Source: Polaromonas sp.
Lineage (GTDB): Bacteria; Pseudomonadota; Gammaproteobacteria; Burkholderiales; Burkholderiaceae_C
Direction: 5' to 3'
NCBI GenBank assembly: GCA_030683705.1
Contig: JAUXPP010000047.1
Location: 1 to 47,249, forward strand
DNA: 47,249 nt
How positions within the stretch are numbered: position 1 is the stretch's first letter; every line of letters starts with the position of its first letter. Positions 33,841-44,011 of this stretch are shown here, piece by piece. Made by a program: the position numbers and the translations under genes. The notes under the pieces were generated by a model. That model had not been told where the DNA came from and ran no database searches. It saw only the letters and a list, made by a program, of their open reading frames with translations.

Positions 33841-33880
33841 TTGACATGGATCAACGCTGCACAGGCAGGGGCTGTATTAA
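33841..33880 (+). promoter_or_regulatory. FNR-type promoter of usp pair (also near ccoI)
   Basis: TTGACATGGATCAA (33841-33854; reverse complement TTGATCCATGTCAA) differs from the FNR consensus at one base. TATTAA (33875-33880) is centred 30 bp downstream, in front of the stress protein gene at 33917, with a predicted leader of about 28 nt. The same box lies 40 bp from the divergent ccoI ATG. Confidence 0.75.
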
Positions 33881-33916
33881 GCTCGCGTCGGATCAGCCAT
33901 TCACAAGGAGTCAGAC

Positions 33917-34360
33917 ATGTACCAGCGCATTCTTGTCACCACCGACGGTACCGCCCTTTCCAAAAAGGCTGTGCGCAGCGCCATCGATCTTGCGGCCGCC
34001 ACCGGCGCCAGCCTGGTCGCACTCAACGTCGTGCCGCGTTACCCCGTGAGTTATTTCGAGGGTGGCATCTCCATCTCCACCGAAGACGTCGGCCGCATCG
34101 AGAAAAAGTGGGCCGAGGACGGCCAGGCCATCGTGAACGCCGTCGAAAAGCTGGCAAAAGCCGAAGGTGTGACGGTCAAGACCGCCGTCACCCGCTCCGA
34201 CCTGGTGGCCGAATCCATCATGGCCGCGGCCAAAAAACACAAGTGCGACCTCATCGTCATGGCCTCGCACGGACGCAAGGGCATCAAGCGCCTGTTGCTG
34301 GGCAGCGAAACCCAGCATGTGCTGACCCACAGCAGCGTCCCCGTTCTGGTGTTACGCTGA
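33917..34360 (+). CDS. Universal stress protein (UspA family), copy 2
   Basis: A 147-residue single-domain Usp starting MYQRILVTTDGTALSKKAV and carrying the nucleotide motif VMASHGRKGIKRLLLGSETQ (about residues 113-132). It differs clearly from the neighbour at 34387 and from the copy at 6371. AAGGAG precedes the ATG by 7 bases. It is directly behind an FNR-type promoter with a good -10, so oxygen limitation is the expected inducer. It is followed by the second Usp after 26 bp, forming a two-gene unit that ends at the terminator at 34841. Confidence 0.93.
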   Translation: MYQRILVTTDGTALSKKAVRSAIDLAAATGASLVALNVVPRYPVSYFEGGISISTEDVGRIEKKWAEDGQAIVNAVEKLAKAEGVTVKTAVTRSDLVAESIMAAAKKHKCDLIVMASHGRKGIKRLLLGSETQHVLTHSSVPVLVLR

Positions 34361-34386
34361 CGCTTTTTTATCATCAAGGAGACCTC

Positions 34387-34809
34387 ATGAAAATACTCTT
34401 CGCCGCAGACGGCAGCAAGTACACCAAAAAAGCCCTGGCTTTTCTTGTGACCCACGAGAGCCTGGCCGGCCCTGACGGTGAAGTGGTCGTGCTCAATGTG
34501 CAGGCGCCGGTTCCCGGACGTGTCAGCAGCATGCTCGGCGCCGCCGAAGTCGCCGCCTACCATGCCGAGGAATCACAAAAGGTGCTGGCACCCATTGAGC
34601 GTTTTCTCCAGCGCCACAAGATTGCCTACAAGACGAAGGGAGTCGTGGGTGCACCCACCGCTGAAATCCTGCGCGCGACCAAGCGCGAGAAAGCCCACAT
34701 GATCGTCATGGGCACGCACGGTCACGGCCTGCTCGGCCGCGCCGTGATGGGCAGCGTGGCCCAGCGCGTGGTGACCGATGCCGACGTGCCGGTGTTGCTG
34801 GTGAAGTAA
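34387..34809 (+). CDS. Universal stress protein (UspA family), copy 3
   Basis: A 140-residue Usp (MKILFAADGSKYTKKALAFL...; nucleotide motif VMGTHGHGLLGRAVMGSVAQ, about residues 105-124, ending VPVLLVK). AAGGAG precedes the ATG by 6 bases. It is co-transcribed with copy 2 and closes the operon. Tandem Usp genes behind an FNR site are a frequent sign of anaerobic survival genes. Specific roles are unknown. Confidence 0.93.
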   Translation: MKILFAADGSKYTKKALAFLVTHESLAGPDGEVVVLNVQAPVPGRVSSMLGAAEVAAYHAEESQKVLAPIERFLQRHKIAYKTKGVVGAPTAEILRATKREKAHMIVMGTHGHGLLGRAVMGSVAQRVVTDADVPVLLVK

Positions 34810-34840
34810 GGTCCATCGGCCCTGACGGGCCTGCAGATAC

Positions 34841-34869
34841 AAAAAAAGCTGACGACGTCAGTTTTTTTT
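34841..34869. terminator. Bidirectional rho-independent terminator
   Basis: An A-run, the stem CTGAC/GTCAG with loop GAC, and a T-run of eight residues (34862-34869). The A/T runs extend the stem, so it can act in both directions. It ends the usp pair and the convergent dcd gene. Confidence 0.85.
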
Positions 34870-34898
34870 ATGGGCGCATGGGCTGCCGGGTATTTCAA

Positions 34899-35471
34899 TC
34901 AAGCCCTCGGCAGCGTCACCCCGCTCTGCCCCTGGTACTTGCCGCCGCGGTCCTTGTAGCTGACCTCGCAGACGTCGTCCTTGTCGCTTTCGAAGAACAG
35001 CACCTGCGCGCAGCCTTCGCCAGCATAGATCTTGGCGGGCAGCGGTGTGGTGTTGGAGAACTCCAGCGTCACATACCCCTCCCATTCCGGCTCGAAGGGT
35101 GTCACGTTGACGATGATGCCGCAGCGGGCGTACGTGCTTTTGCCCAGGCAAATGGTCAACACGTTGCGCGGGATGCGGAAGTACTCGACGGTGCGGGCCA
35201 GCGCGAAGCTGTTGGGCGGGATGATGCAGCTGTCGCCATGGAAGTCGACAAAGCTTTTTTCGTCGAAGTTCTTCGGATCAACCACGGTGCTGTGGATGTT
35301 GGTGAAGACCTTGAACTCGGGCGCACAGCGGATGTCGTAGCCATAGCTGCTGGTGCCGTAGCTGATGATCTTCCTGCCTTCGCTTTCACGGATCTGGCCC
35401 GGTTCGAAGGGTGCGATCATGCCGGTGGTCTCGGCCATGTGGCGTATCCATTTGTCGCTCTTGATGCTCAT
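34899..35471 (-). CDS. dcd: dCTP deaminase
   Basis: A 190-residue enzyme that deaminates dCTP to dUTP for thymidylate synthesis. The sequence has the trimer-interface and nucleotide residues of Dcd ([59 protein letters not shown] with the catalytic glutamate), and ends QSGVTLPRA. Length is typical. The stop lies 30 bp from the bidirectional terminator. A dispersed repeat lies in the 138-bp spacer upstream. It is likely a housekeeping gene, not part of the purine uptake set. Confidence 0.95.
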   Translation of the reverse strand: MSIKSDKWIRHMAETTGMIAPFEPGQIRESEGRKIISYGTSSYGYDIRCAPEFKVFTNIHSTVVDPKNFDEKSFVDFHGDSCIIPPNSFALARTVEYFRIPRNVLTICLGKSTYARCGIIVNVTPFEPEWEGYVTLEFSNTTPLPAKIYAGEGCAQVLFFESDKDDVCEVSYKDRGGKYQGQSGVTLPRA

Positions 35472-35538
35472 TGCGGTGTTTCCCTCGGTATGCCCAGATT
35501 GTAGGCAAGCCGCAGGGGCTGCCCTGCTCGCCGCGCCC

Positions 35539-35568
35539 GCTATTATTTTGATAGCTTCCTACGCTTGT
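35539..35568. repeat. Comamonadaceae-type short interspersed repeat, copy 2
   Basis: Reverse-oriented copy of the element at 26056 and 45924. It contains the internal hairpin GCTAT/ATAGC around a T-rich loop and the CGCTTG end. It lies between dcd and guaD. No ORF is seen in 35472-35609. Confidence 0.55.
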
Positions 35569-35609
35569 CCACCGGGGGCTGGAGGCGAATTTGATCGGTA
35601 AAAACCGGT

Positions 35610-36899
35610 TCAGGCAGCGGCCGCCTGCGAAATCACCGTTTTTTCGATCACCCGGTCGTCACCCAGCACAATCAGCGCGAACAGCCATTCGTCCAGGCTG
35701 CCGGCCTGTGCCGTCCTGCGCGCCAGCAGGGGCGTGGCCTGCGGATTCAGCAGCACGAAGTCGGCCTCGCAGCCGGGCAGCAGGTTGCCGATCACCCCTT
35801 CCAGCCCCAACGCACGCGCCGCCCCGCCGGTGTGCTGCCACCAGAGTTGCTGCGGGCTCAGCGACACGCCGGCCTTGGTCTGTCCTTCGCGGCCCACGTA
35901 ATACGCGGCCAGCATGGTGTGGAAAGGGCTGAAGCTGGTACCGCCGCCGACATCGCTGGCCAGGCCGTACAGAAAACCGGCCTTGTCCGCAGCCAGGTAG
36001 TCGAAAAACCCGCTTCCGAGGAACAGGTTGCTGGTCGGGCTGACGGCCGCGGCGGCGCCGGTCGCGCGCATCAGCGCCCGGTCCTCGTCGTCGATGTGGA
36101 TGCAGTGCGCATACACGGCGCGCGGGCGCAGCAGTCCGAACTGCTCGTACACGCTGAGGTAGCTGCGCGCCTGAGGATAAAGCTTGCGTACCCAGGCCAC
36201 CTCGTCCCTGTTCTCGGCCACGTGCGACTGGATCCAGACATCGGCGTAACGCGCAGCCAGCTCGCCCGCGCCGCGCAGTTGTGCTTCGCTGCAGCTCGGC
36301 ACAAACCGCGGCGTGATCGCATAACCCAGCCGGTCCACGCCGTGCCAGCGGCTGATCAGCGCCTCGGTGTCGGCCAGGCTTTGCCCGGTTTCGTCGCGTA
36401 CGCCGTCGGGCGAATGCTGGTCCTGCAGCACCTTGCCGGCGATCATGCGCAGGCTGCGGCGCTGGGCCTCGCCGAGCAAGGCGTCGACCGAGACCGGATG
36501 CGAAGTGGCAAAGGCCAGCGCCGTCGTCACGCCGTGGCGCAGCAATTCATCCACAAAAAACGCCGCCGCCTCGCGGTTGTGCGCAGCATCCGAAAACCGG
36601 CTTTCGTGCGGAAAGGTGTAGTTTTCCAGCCAGGGCAGCAGGCCTTCGGCGGGTGAACCGATCACGTCGAGTTGCGGGTAGTGGATGTGCATGTCCACAA
36701 ACCCCGGCGCGATGATGCGGCCCGGCAGATGCGTGATGTCCAGACCGGCAAAACGCGGCGCGAGCGCGCTGTAGCTGCCCACCGCCTGCACCACCTGCCG
36801 GCCGGCGCTGTCCGGGCCGACCACCAGCAGGCCGTCGGTCTCCAGCACGGCCTGCGCCGGCTCGGGGAAATACAGAAGGGAGGCGCGCCAGGCTTTCAT
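35610..36899 (-). CDS. guaD: Guanine deaminase
   Basis: A 429-residue amidohydrolase that converts guanine to xanthine and ammonia. The zinc motif FVDMHIHYPQLDVIGS (HXH) is followed by the family's WLENYTFPHE block, the SHVAENRDEV and YAHCIHIDDED metal/substrate residues, and DVGGGTSFSPF. Length is normal. It is followed upstream by the BMP-family binding protein on the same strand with a 58-bp gap, so uptake and deamination could be coupled. It fits the purine breakdown theme continuing to xdhA. Confidence 0.94.
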   Translation of the reverse strand: MKAWRASLLYFPEPAQAVLETDGLLVVGPDSAGRQVVQAVGSYSALAPRFAGLDITHLPGRIIAPGFVDMHIHYPQLDVIGSPAEGLLPWLENYTFPHESRFSDAAHNREAAAFFVDELLRHGVTTALAFATSHPVSVDALLGEAQRRSLRMIAGKVLQDQHSPDGVRDETGQSLADTEALISRWHGVDRLGYAITPRFVPSCSEAQLRGAGELAARYADVWIQSHVAENRDEVAWVRKLYPQARSYLSVYEQFGLLRPRAVYAHCIHIDDEDRALMRATGAAAAVSPTSNLFLGSGFFDYLAADKAGFLYGLASDVGGGTSFSPFHTMLAAYYVGREGQTKAGVSLSPQQLWWQHTGGAARALGLEGVIGNLLPGCEADFVLLNPQATPLLARRTAQAGSLDEWLFALIVLGDDRVIEKTVISQAAAA

Positions 36900-36957
36900 G
36901 ACGGGCTCCAGCTTAACGCAGCTGCAGGCCGGCCCGATATGCCAGGCCGCATAAGGT

Positions 36958-38040
36958 TTATTTGCCCAGCTTGCCCTGCACGCCCTGCACCAGGAAGTTC
37001 ATGCCCAGGATCTGCGCATCGCTCAGCGTCTGGCCGGCGGCCAGCACCTCGCGCCCTTCGTTGTCCAGCAGCGCGGTACGCGCCCGGAACGGATGCAGCC
37101 TGCCGGCAGCGATGTCCTTCTGGCGCGCCAGCACCTCGTCGGCCACCTTCCTGGGCACTTTCGGACCGAAGCTGTCGACGCGGATCATGCCCTGCTTCAC
37201 GCCGCCCCACAGCGACGCACTTTTCCAGCTGCCGTCCAGCACGGCCTGGGCGCGCCGCGTGTAGTAGTCGCCCCACTGGTGCGTCACCGCCAGCACCTGG
37301 GCGTCCGGCGCGACCTTGCGCATGTCGGAGTGGTAGGCAATCGCGAGTTTGCCGCGCTCCTGCGCCGCTGCCATCACGGCGGTGGAGCCGGTGTGGAACG
37401 CGATCAGCTCCACGCCCTGGTTGAACAGCGACATGGCCGCATCACGCTCGCGCGGCGGGTCGAACCAGGCGCCCAGCCAGACCACCTTCACTTCAGCCCT
37501 GGGGTTGACCGAACGCATGCCCAGGGTGAAGGCGTTGATGCCCTGGATCACCTCGGGAATCGCAAACCCCGCGACGTACCCGGCGCTGGACGCCAGCCGG
37601 CCGGCGGCGATGCCCGCGAGGTAGCGGCCTTCGTAATACCGCGCGTTGGCGACCGCCACATTGGCCGCGGTCTTGTAGCCGGTGATGGACTCGAACTTCA
37701 CATCGGGAAAGTCCCTGGCGACTTTCAGCGTCGGCTCCATGTAGCCGAAGCTCGGCGTGAAGATCAGCTGGTGACCCTGTTGCGCCAGGTCGCGGATCAC
37801 CCTTTCGGCATCCGCGCCTTCGGCCACATTCTCGACATAAGTGGTTTGCACCCGGTCGCCGAGGGCAAGCTCGACGGCCTTGCGCGCGTCTTCGTGCTGG
37901 CGCACCCAGCCGGCCTCGGTGATGGGCGCGACATAAACAAACCCGATCTTCAGCGGCGGCTTCACGGGCGCAACTGTCTGGGAAAAAGCGGGTGAAATAA
38001 AACAGGCGGCCGCGAACGCGGCAGCGAGGTTTTTATACAT
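36958..38040 (-). CDS. BMP-family nucleoside/purine ABC substrate-binding protein, copy 1
   Basis: A 360-residue periplasmic protein with a signal peptide (MYKNLAAAFAAACFISPAFSQ). BMP-family landmarks follow: PLKIGFVYVAPITEAGW, FTPSFGYMEP, ITGYKTAANVA, and GFAIPEVIQGINAFTLGM. These proteins bind purine nucleosides or their bases for an ABC importer. It is a clear paralogue of the protein at 40807 but lacks a lipobox, so it is soluble and exported. No permease is adjacent; the permease/ATPase genes lie near the other copy. It lies 58 bp upstream of guaD and probably forms an operon with it. Confidence 0.9.
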   Translation of the reverse strand: MYKNLAAAFAAACFISPAFSQTVAPVKPPLKIGFVYVAPITEAGWVRQHEDARKAVELALGDRVQTTYVENVAEGADAERVIRDLAQQGHQLIFTPSFGYMEPTLKVARDFPDVKFESITGYKTAANVAVANARYYEGRYLAGIAAGRLASSAGYVAGFAIPEVIQGINAFTLGMRSVNPRAEVKVVWLGAWFDPPRERDAAMSLFNQGVELIAFHTGSTAVMAAAQERGKLAIAYHSDMRKVAPDAQVLAVTHQWGDYYTRRAQAVLDGSWKSASLWGGVKQGMIRVDSFGPKVPRKVADEVLARQKDIAAGRLHPFRARTALLDNEGREVLAAGQTLSDAQILGMNFLVQGVQGKLGK

Positions 38041-38196
38041 GGTGGTCCTCTACATGGCCCCGGAAAATGAAAACACCAGCGCGCCGGGACGACACGCGGG
38101 TGAAGCGCTATTTTAGCCGCTCAGTCCTGCAGCGCTCGAGCACAGGTCTTTATCCGCAGGGCGGCAGCGACCCACACGACGTGCGCGAACCTGGGA

Positions 38197-38583
38197 CTAA
38201 TAGTTGATACAGGCGATGTCCAGCAGCGCCTCCTGAAAACTGCCATCCCGCACGGCCTCCCACCGGCGCGGCACCGGGTCCTCGAAAACCACCTCGCCAT
38301 GGCCCATGCGTTCGGACAGCAGTGCCACCGACAACATGCGCAGGCGCTGGTTTTTGCAATCGAACTCGCTCTGGTGCAGGCGCGAAAAATACCCTTTTTC
38401 GTCGGTGATCTGGACCAGCTGGTAGTCCATCAGCCACCACATGCGGACCTGCCCGCCCTTGCCACGTACGGTGTTGCGGTCGATGTAGGTAATGACCATT
38501 TCATCGACCATCACCGGCGTCCACTGGGCAGCCGCACCCGTGCCGAGGCAGCTGAAGGCGAGGAAGAGGAACAGGCGTTTCAT
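38197..38583 (-). CDS. Secreted small protein, surface-adhesin-E-like
   Basis: A 128-residue protein with a signal peptide (MKRLFLFLAFSCLGTGAAAQ). The mature part is rich in aromatic residues (WWLMDYQLVQITD) and includes two cysteines (FDCKNQ and IACINY) that could form a disulfide. The pattern resembles small periplasmic proteins of the surface-adhesin E type common in betaproteobacteria. Function unknown. I used ATG 38583; an upstream frame extends to 38721 over the intergenic region without family features. Confidence 0.65.
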   Translation of the reverse strand: MKRLFLFLAFSCLGTGAAAQWTPVMVDEMVITYIDRNTVRGKGGQVRMWWLMDYQLVQITDEKGYFSRLHQSEFDCKNQRLRMLSVALLSERMGHGEVVFEDPVPRRWEAVRDGSFQEALLDIACINY

Positions 38584-38704
38584 GGTGGATTGACAGGCAA
38601 TCATAGTGCGGGCAGGCGCGGGAAAACCCCGGAAGCCGGCTTCCGGCCCGCGCAGGAGGCGATAATCCCGGAAAACGGCGTCACCCGTCGAAGGAAGCAC
38701 CACG

Positions 38705-39496
38705 ATGCAGATGCATGACAAGGACGTTTACACGCTCACGACCCGGGGCAAGGAAGAACTGCGCAGCGGCGCCACCGCCCTGAGTCCCGCGGAATTCGAG
38801 CTTCTGGTCAGGATAGACGGCTACCAGAGCCTGAGCCAGCTCAAGGCCGGCATGACACCGGCCGCTGCCGGCGTCTTCACGGCAGCCTTCATGGCCTTGC
38901 AGGACAAGAAGCTGGTGATGCTGGCGGAGGTCGACCCCTTCACCGAACAGTTCAACGCGCGCATGAGCGATTTTGCGGTGACCCAGGCCGAAGCAGAGGC
39001 GGATACGGGCGCAGCCTCCCTGAAAACGGCCGGCTACTACGTCAGGATTGCCAGGCCGCGCGGGCCGGCCAAACCGCGGGAACCCGGTCAGGCGCTGTCG
39101 GCCATCGTGGTGGACGACGAACCCATGCTGGCCAAATTCATCCAGAGCTACTTGATGTTCGAGGGTTTCAAGGTCCGGGTGGCGAGCAACCGCGAGGAAG
39201 TCGTGACCGAGTTCCGCAAGCAACCGGCTCCGGACCTGATCCTGCTCGACGTGGTGCTGCCGGACGCTGACGGTTTCGACATCCTGCTGCGGCTGCGCCA
39301 GCACCCCCAGCTCAAGACGGTGCCGGTCATCATGCTGACCGGCAAGGCCACACGCGAGGCAGTACTCAAGGGCCTGGCGGCGGGCGCCGACGGTTATGTC
39401 ACCAAACCCTTCGAGGCCGATGCGCTGATGCATGTGGTGCGCACCGTGCTCGGGATGCCGGCCGAGCCGGAAGGCCCCGGCCTGTCGCTGCTCTAA
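38705..39496 (+). CDS. Response regulator with C-terminal receiver domain
   Basis: A 263-residue protein in an unusual order. The N-terminal ~125 residues form an uncharacterised region with a winged-helix-like look (LSPAEFELLVRIDGYQSLSQLKAGMTPAAAGVFTAAFMALQDKKLVML). The C-terminal ~125 residues are a receiver domain (IVVDDEPMLAKF, LLDVVLPDADGFD, MLTGKATREAV, GYVTKPFEA). It lacks a DNA-binding or enzyme output after the receiver. GAAGGAAG precedes the ATG by 8 bases. The stop codon is directly followed by a MITE-like element. No kinase is adjacent. It may act by protein contact or as a DNA binder through the N-terminal part. Confidence 0.85.
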   Translation: MQMHDKDVYTLTTRGKEELRSGATALSPAEFELLVRIDGYQSLSQLKAGMTPAAAGVFTAAFMALQDKKLVMLAEVDPFTEQFNARMSDFAVTQAEAEADTGAASLKTAGYYVRIARPRGPAKPREPGQALSAIVVDDEPMLAKFIQSYLMFEGFKVRVASNREEVVTEFRKQPAPDLILLDVVLPDADGFDILLRLRQHPQLKTVPVIMLTGKATREAVLKGLAAGADGYVTKPFEADALMHVVRTVLGMPAEPEGPGLSLL

Positions 39497-39657
39497 GGAA
39501 GCGCTGAACAAGCCCCCTGCGGCGTGCGATCACCCGGACTCGGGCGGTCTGCCGCGTTGAATTTCTTGTCAATAGCTGGCTATTGGCTGCGAAATCCGCC
39601 TTGCATCCCATCCCGATCCGGCTGCCGCCCATCCGCAAGGACTCATTCAGCGCTTCC
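39497..39657. mobile_element. MITE-like element with IS5-type inverted repeats
   Basis: The left end GGAAGCGCTGAACAAG (39497-39512) matches the complement of the right end (39642-39657), with 12 exact bases then near matches. The ends resemble IS5-family termini. The element is about 160 bp with no intact transposase. It sits right after the stop TAA of the response regulator. The flanks read CTAA on the left and CTAC on the right, close to the CTAR target duplication of IS5. Thus it is a non-autonomous element, if real. Confidence 0.6.
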
Positions 39658-39673
39658 CTACAGCGCTGGCCGC

Positions 39674-41955
<2,282 letters not shown>

Positions 41956-42026
41956 GTCATCTCCTGTAACGACGGTTGCGGTTAACGATGGCGAGGTGGC
42001 AAAACCCCGATTATGGGCCGGGAACA

Positions 42027-42947
42027 TCAGGCGCCCGGATGGAAAGGCTTGCCTATCGAAGTCGGCATGTTCAGCCTGATCCAGCGCGGGTTGCGCGAGA
42101 TCAGCACCAGCACCACGATGGTGGCCAGGTAGGGCAGCATGGTCAGGAACTGCGGCGGCACATCCACCCCCAGGCCCTGCAAATGAAACTGCAGCATGGT
42201 CACCCCACCGAACAGGTAGGCACCAAGCAACACCCGTGCCGGGCGCCAGGTCGCAAAGGTGGTCAGCGCCAGCGCGATCCAGCCCTTGCCGGCAATCATG
42301 CCCTCGACCCACAGCGGCGTGTAGACCACCGAGACATAGGCACCGGCCAGGCCGCACAAGGCGCCGCCGGCCACCACGGCCATCAGCCGGATGCGGCGCA
42401 CCGGGTAACCGAGCGCATGGGCCGACTCCGGGCTTTCGCCGACCGAACGCAGCACCAGGCCGGCGCGGGTGCGGTACAAAAACCAGATCAGCCCGGCGGT
42501 CAGGGCCATGGCGATGTAGACCATGGGATGCTGGCGAAACAGCGCCGGCCCGATGAAAGGCAGGTCGCCCAGCCAGGGAATCACATGGCGCGCCTGCTCC
42601 GGCAGCTTTTCCTGCACGTAGCCGATGCCGACAAAGGCGGAAAATCCCGCGCCGAACAGGCTCAGCGCCAGACCGGTCGCGTACTGGTTGGTGTTGAGCC
42701 AGATCACCAGCAGACCGAAGATCGCGGCCAGCAGCGCGCCGGCGGCCATGCCGGCGGCAAAGCCCAGCCAGCTGTTGCCGGTGTGTACCACGGCGGCAAA
42801 ACCGGCGATGGCGGCGCACAACATCATGCCTTCGGCGCCGAGATTCACGATGCCGGCCTTTTCGTTGATCAGCAGGCCCAGCGCGGCAATCGCCAGCACC
42901 GTGCCCGCGCTCAGGGTCGCGGCCAGCAGCAAGGCGGTCGAATCCAT
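42027..42947 (-). CDS. Purine/nucleoside ABC importer permease 2
   Basis: A 306-residue permease of the branched-type/BmpC group with about 8-9 hydrophobic helices. Its core INEKAGIVNLGAEGMMLCAA (residues 28-47) matches the NupC/BmpC signature, followed by the GESPESAHALGYPVRRIR region. It overlaps the first permease by one base (TGATG). It pairs with permease 1, the ATPase and BMP lipoprotein. Confidence 0.93.
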   Translation of the reverse strand: MDSTALLLAATLSAGTVLAIAALGLLINEKAGIVNLGAEGMMLCAAIAGFAAVVHTGNSWLGFAAGMAAGALLAAIFGLLVIWLNTNQYATGLALSLFGAGFSAFVGIGYVQEKLPEQARHVIPWLGDLPFIGPALFRQHPMVYIAMALTAGLIWFLYRTRAGLVLRSVGESPESAHALGYPVRRIRLMAVVAGGALCGLAGAYVSVVYTPLWVEGMIAGKGWIALALTTFATWRPARVLLGAYLFGGVTMLQFHLQGLGVDVPPQFLTMLPYLATIVVLVLISRNPRWIRLNMPTSIGKPFHPGA

Positions 42948-44011
42948 CAGCGTGCTCCCTTGCGCAAAGTGATGCGGTAGGCGATCAGGGTGTCGCAGGC
43001 CAGCAGGCTGAACAGCAGCAGGCCCTGGAACACACCGGTCAGCGACTTGGGCAGGCCCAGGCGCGACTGCGCAAGCTCCCCGCCGATATAAAACATGCTC
43101 ATCAGGATGGCCGAGAACACCATGCCCGCCGGGTGCAGGCGCCCGACAAAGGCCACGATGATGGCGGCAAAGCCATAACCGGCGGGCACATAGGGCGTGA
43201 GCTGGCCAATCGGCCCCGCCACTTCCAGCGCCCCGGCCAGGCCGGCCGCGCCGCCCGAAGTCAGCAGCGCCACCCACAAGGCCTTGCGCGAGGAAAAGCC
43301 CGCATACCGCGCGGCCGCCGGCGCCAGCCCGCCGACCTGCTGGGCAAACCCGGCGTAGGTGCGGAACAGGAAAATCCACAAGGCCGCCGCCCCGGCCAGC
43401 GCGATCAGCAGGCCGATGCTGACACGCGAGCCGCTCATCAGCCGCGGAATCTGCGTGACCGCCTCGAAGGTTTTGGTCTGCGGGAAGTTGTAGCCCTGCG
43501 GGTCCTTCCACGGGCCGAACACCAGGTAACTGAGCACCATGTCGGCCACATACACCAGCATCAGGCTGACCAGGATTTCATTGGCGTTGAAGCGGTCGCG
43601 CAGCAGCGCGGTGATGCCGGCCCAGGCCATGCCGCCCAGCACACCGGCCGCGATGATGGCCGGGACGATCCAGGGGCCGGTGGTCTTGTCGGCCAGCAGC
43701 GCGACACCGCCGGCGGCCACCGCGCCAATGACGAACTGGCCTTCGGCGCCGATGTTCCAGACGTTGGAACGGAAACACACGGCCAAGCCCAGCGCAATGA
43801 TCAGCAGTGGCGTGGCCTTGACCATCAGCTCGCCCAGCGCATACGGTGACTTGATCGGTTCCCAGAAAAAAATCTGCAGACCACGCACCGGGTCCTTGCC
43901 CAGCGCCACAAACAGGCAGACGCCGATCAGCACCGTCAGCAGCAGCGCCAGCAAGGGCGAGCCAAAGGTCCACAGGCGCGAGGGCTGGGGCCTTGCTTCA
44001 AGCTTCCACAT
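42947..44011 (-). CDS. Purine/nucleoside ABC importer permease 1
   Basis: A 354-residue permease of the NupB/BmpB group with about 9 helices and the motif FRSNVWNIGAEGQFVIGAVAAGG, homologous to the core of its partner. GGAGG precedes the ATG at 44011 by 6 bases. The stop overlaps the next gene, and its start overlaps the ATPase stop (TGATG), so the operon is tightly translation-coupled. It imports purine nucleosides or bases with the partner. Confidence 0.93.
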   Translation of the reverse strand: MWKLEARPQPSRLWTFGSPLLALLLTVLIGVCLFVALGKDPVRGLQIFFWEPIKSPYALGELMVKATPLLIIALGLAVCFRSNVWNIGAEGQFVIGAVAAGGVALLADKTTGPWIVPAIIAAGVLGGMAWAGITALLRDRFNANEILVSLMLVYVADMVLSYLVFGPWKDPQGYNFPQTKTFEAVTQIPRLMSGSRVSIGLLIALAGAAALWIFLFRTYAGFAQQVGGLAPAAARYAGFSSRKALWVALLTSGGAAGLAGALEVAGPIGQLTPYVPAGYGFAAIIVAFVGRLHPAGMVFSAILMSMFYIGGELAQSRLGLPKSLTGVFQGLLLFSLLACDTLIAYRITLRKGAR

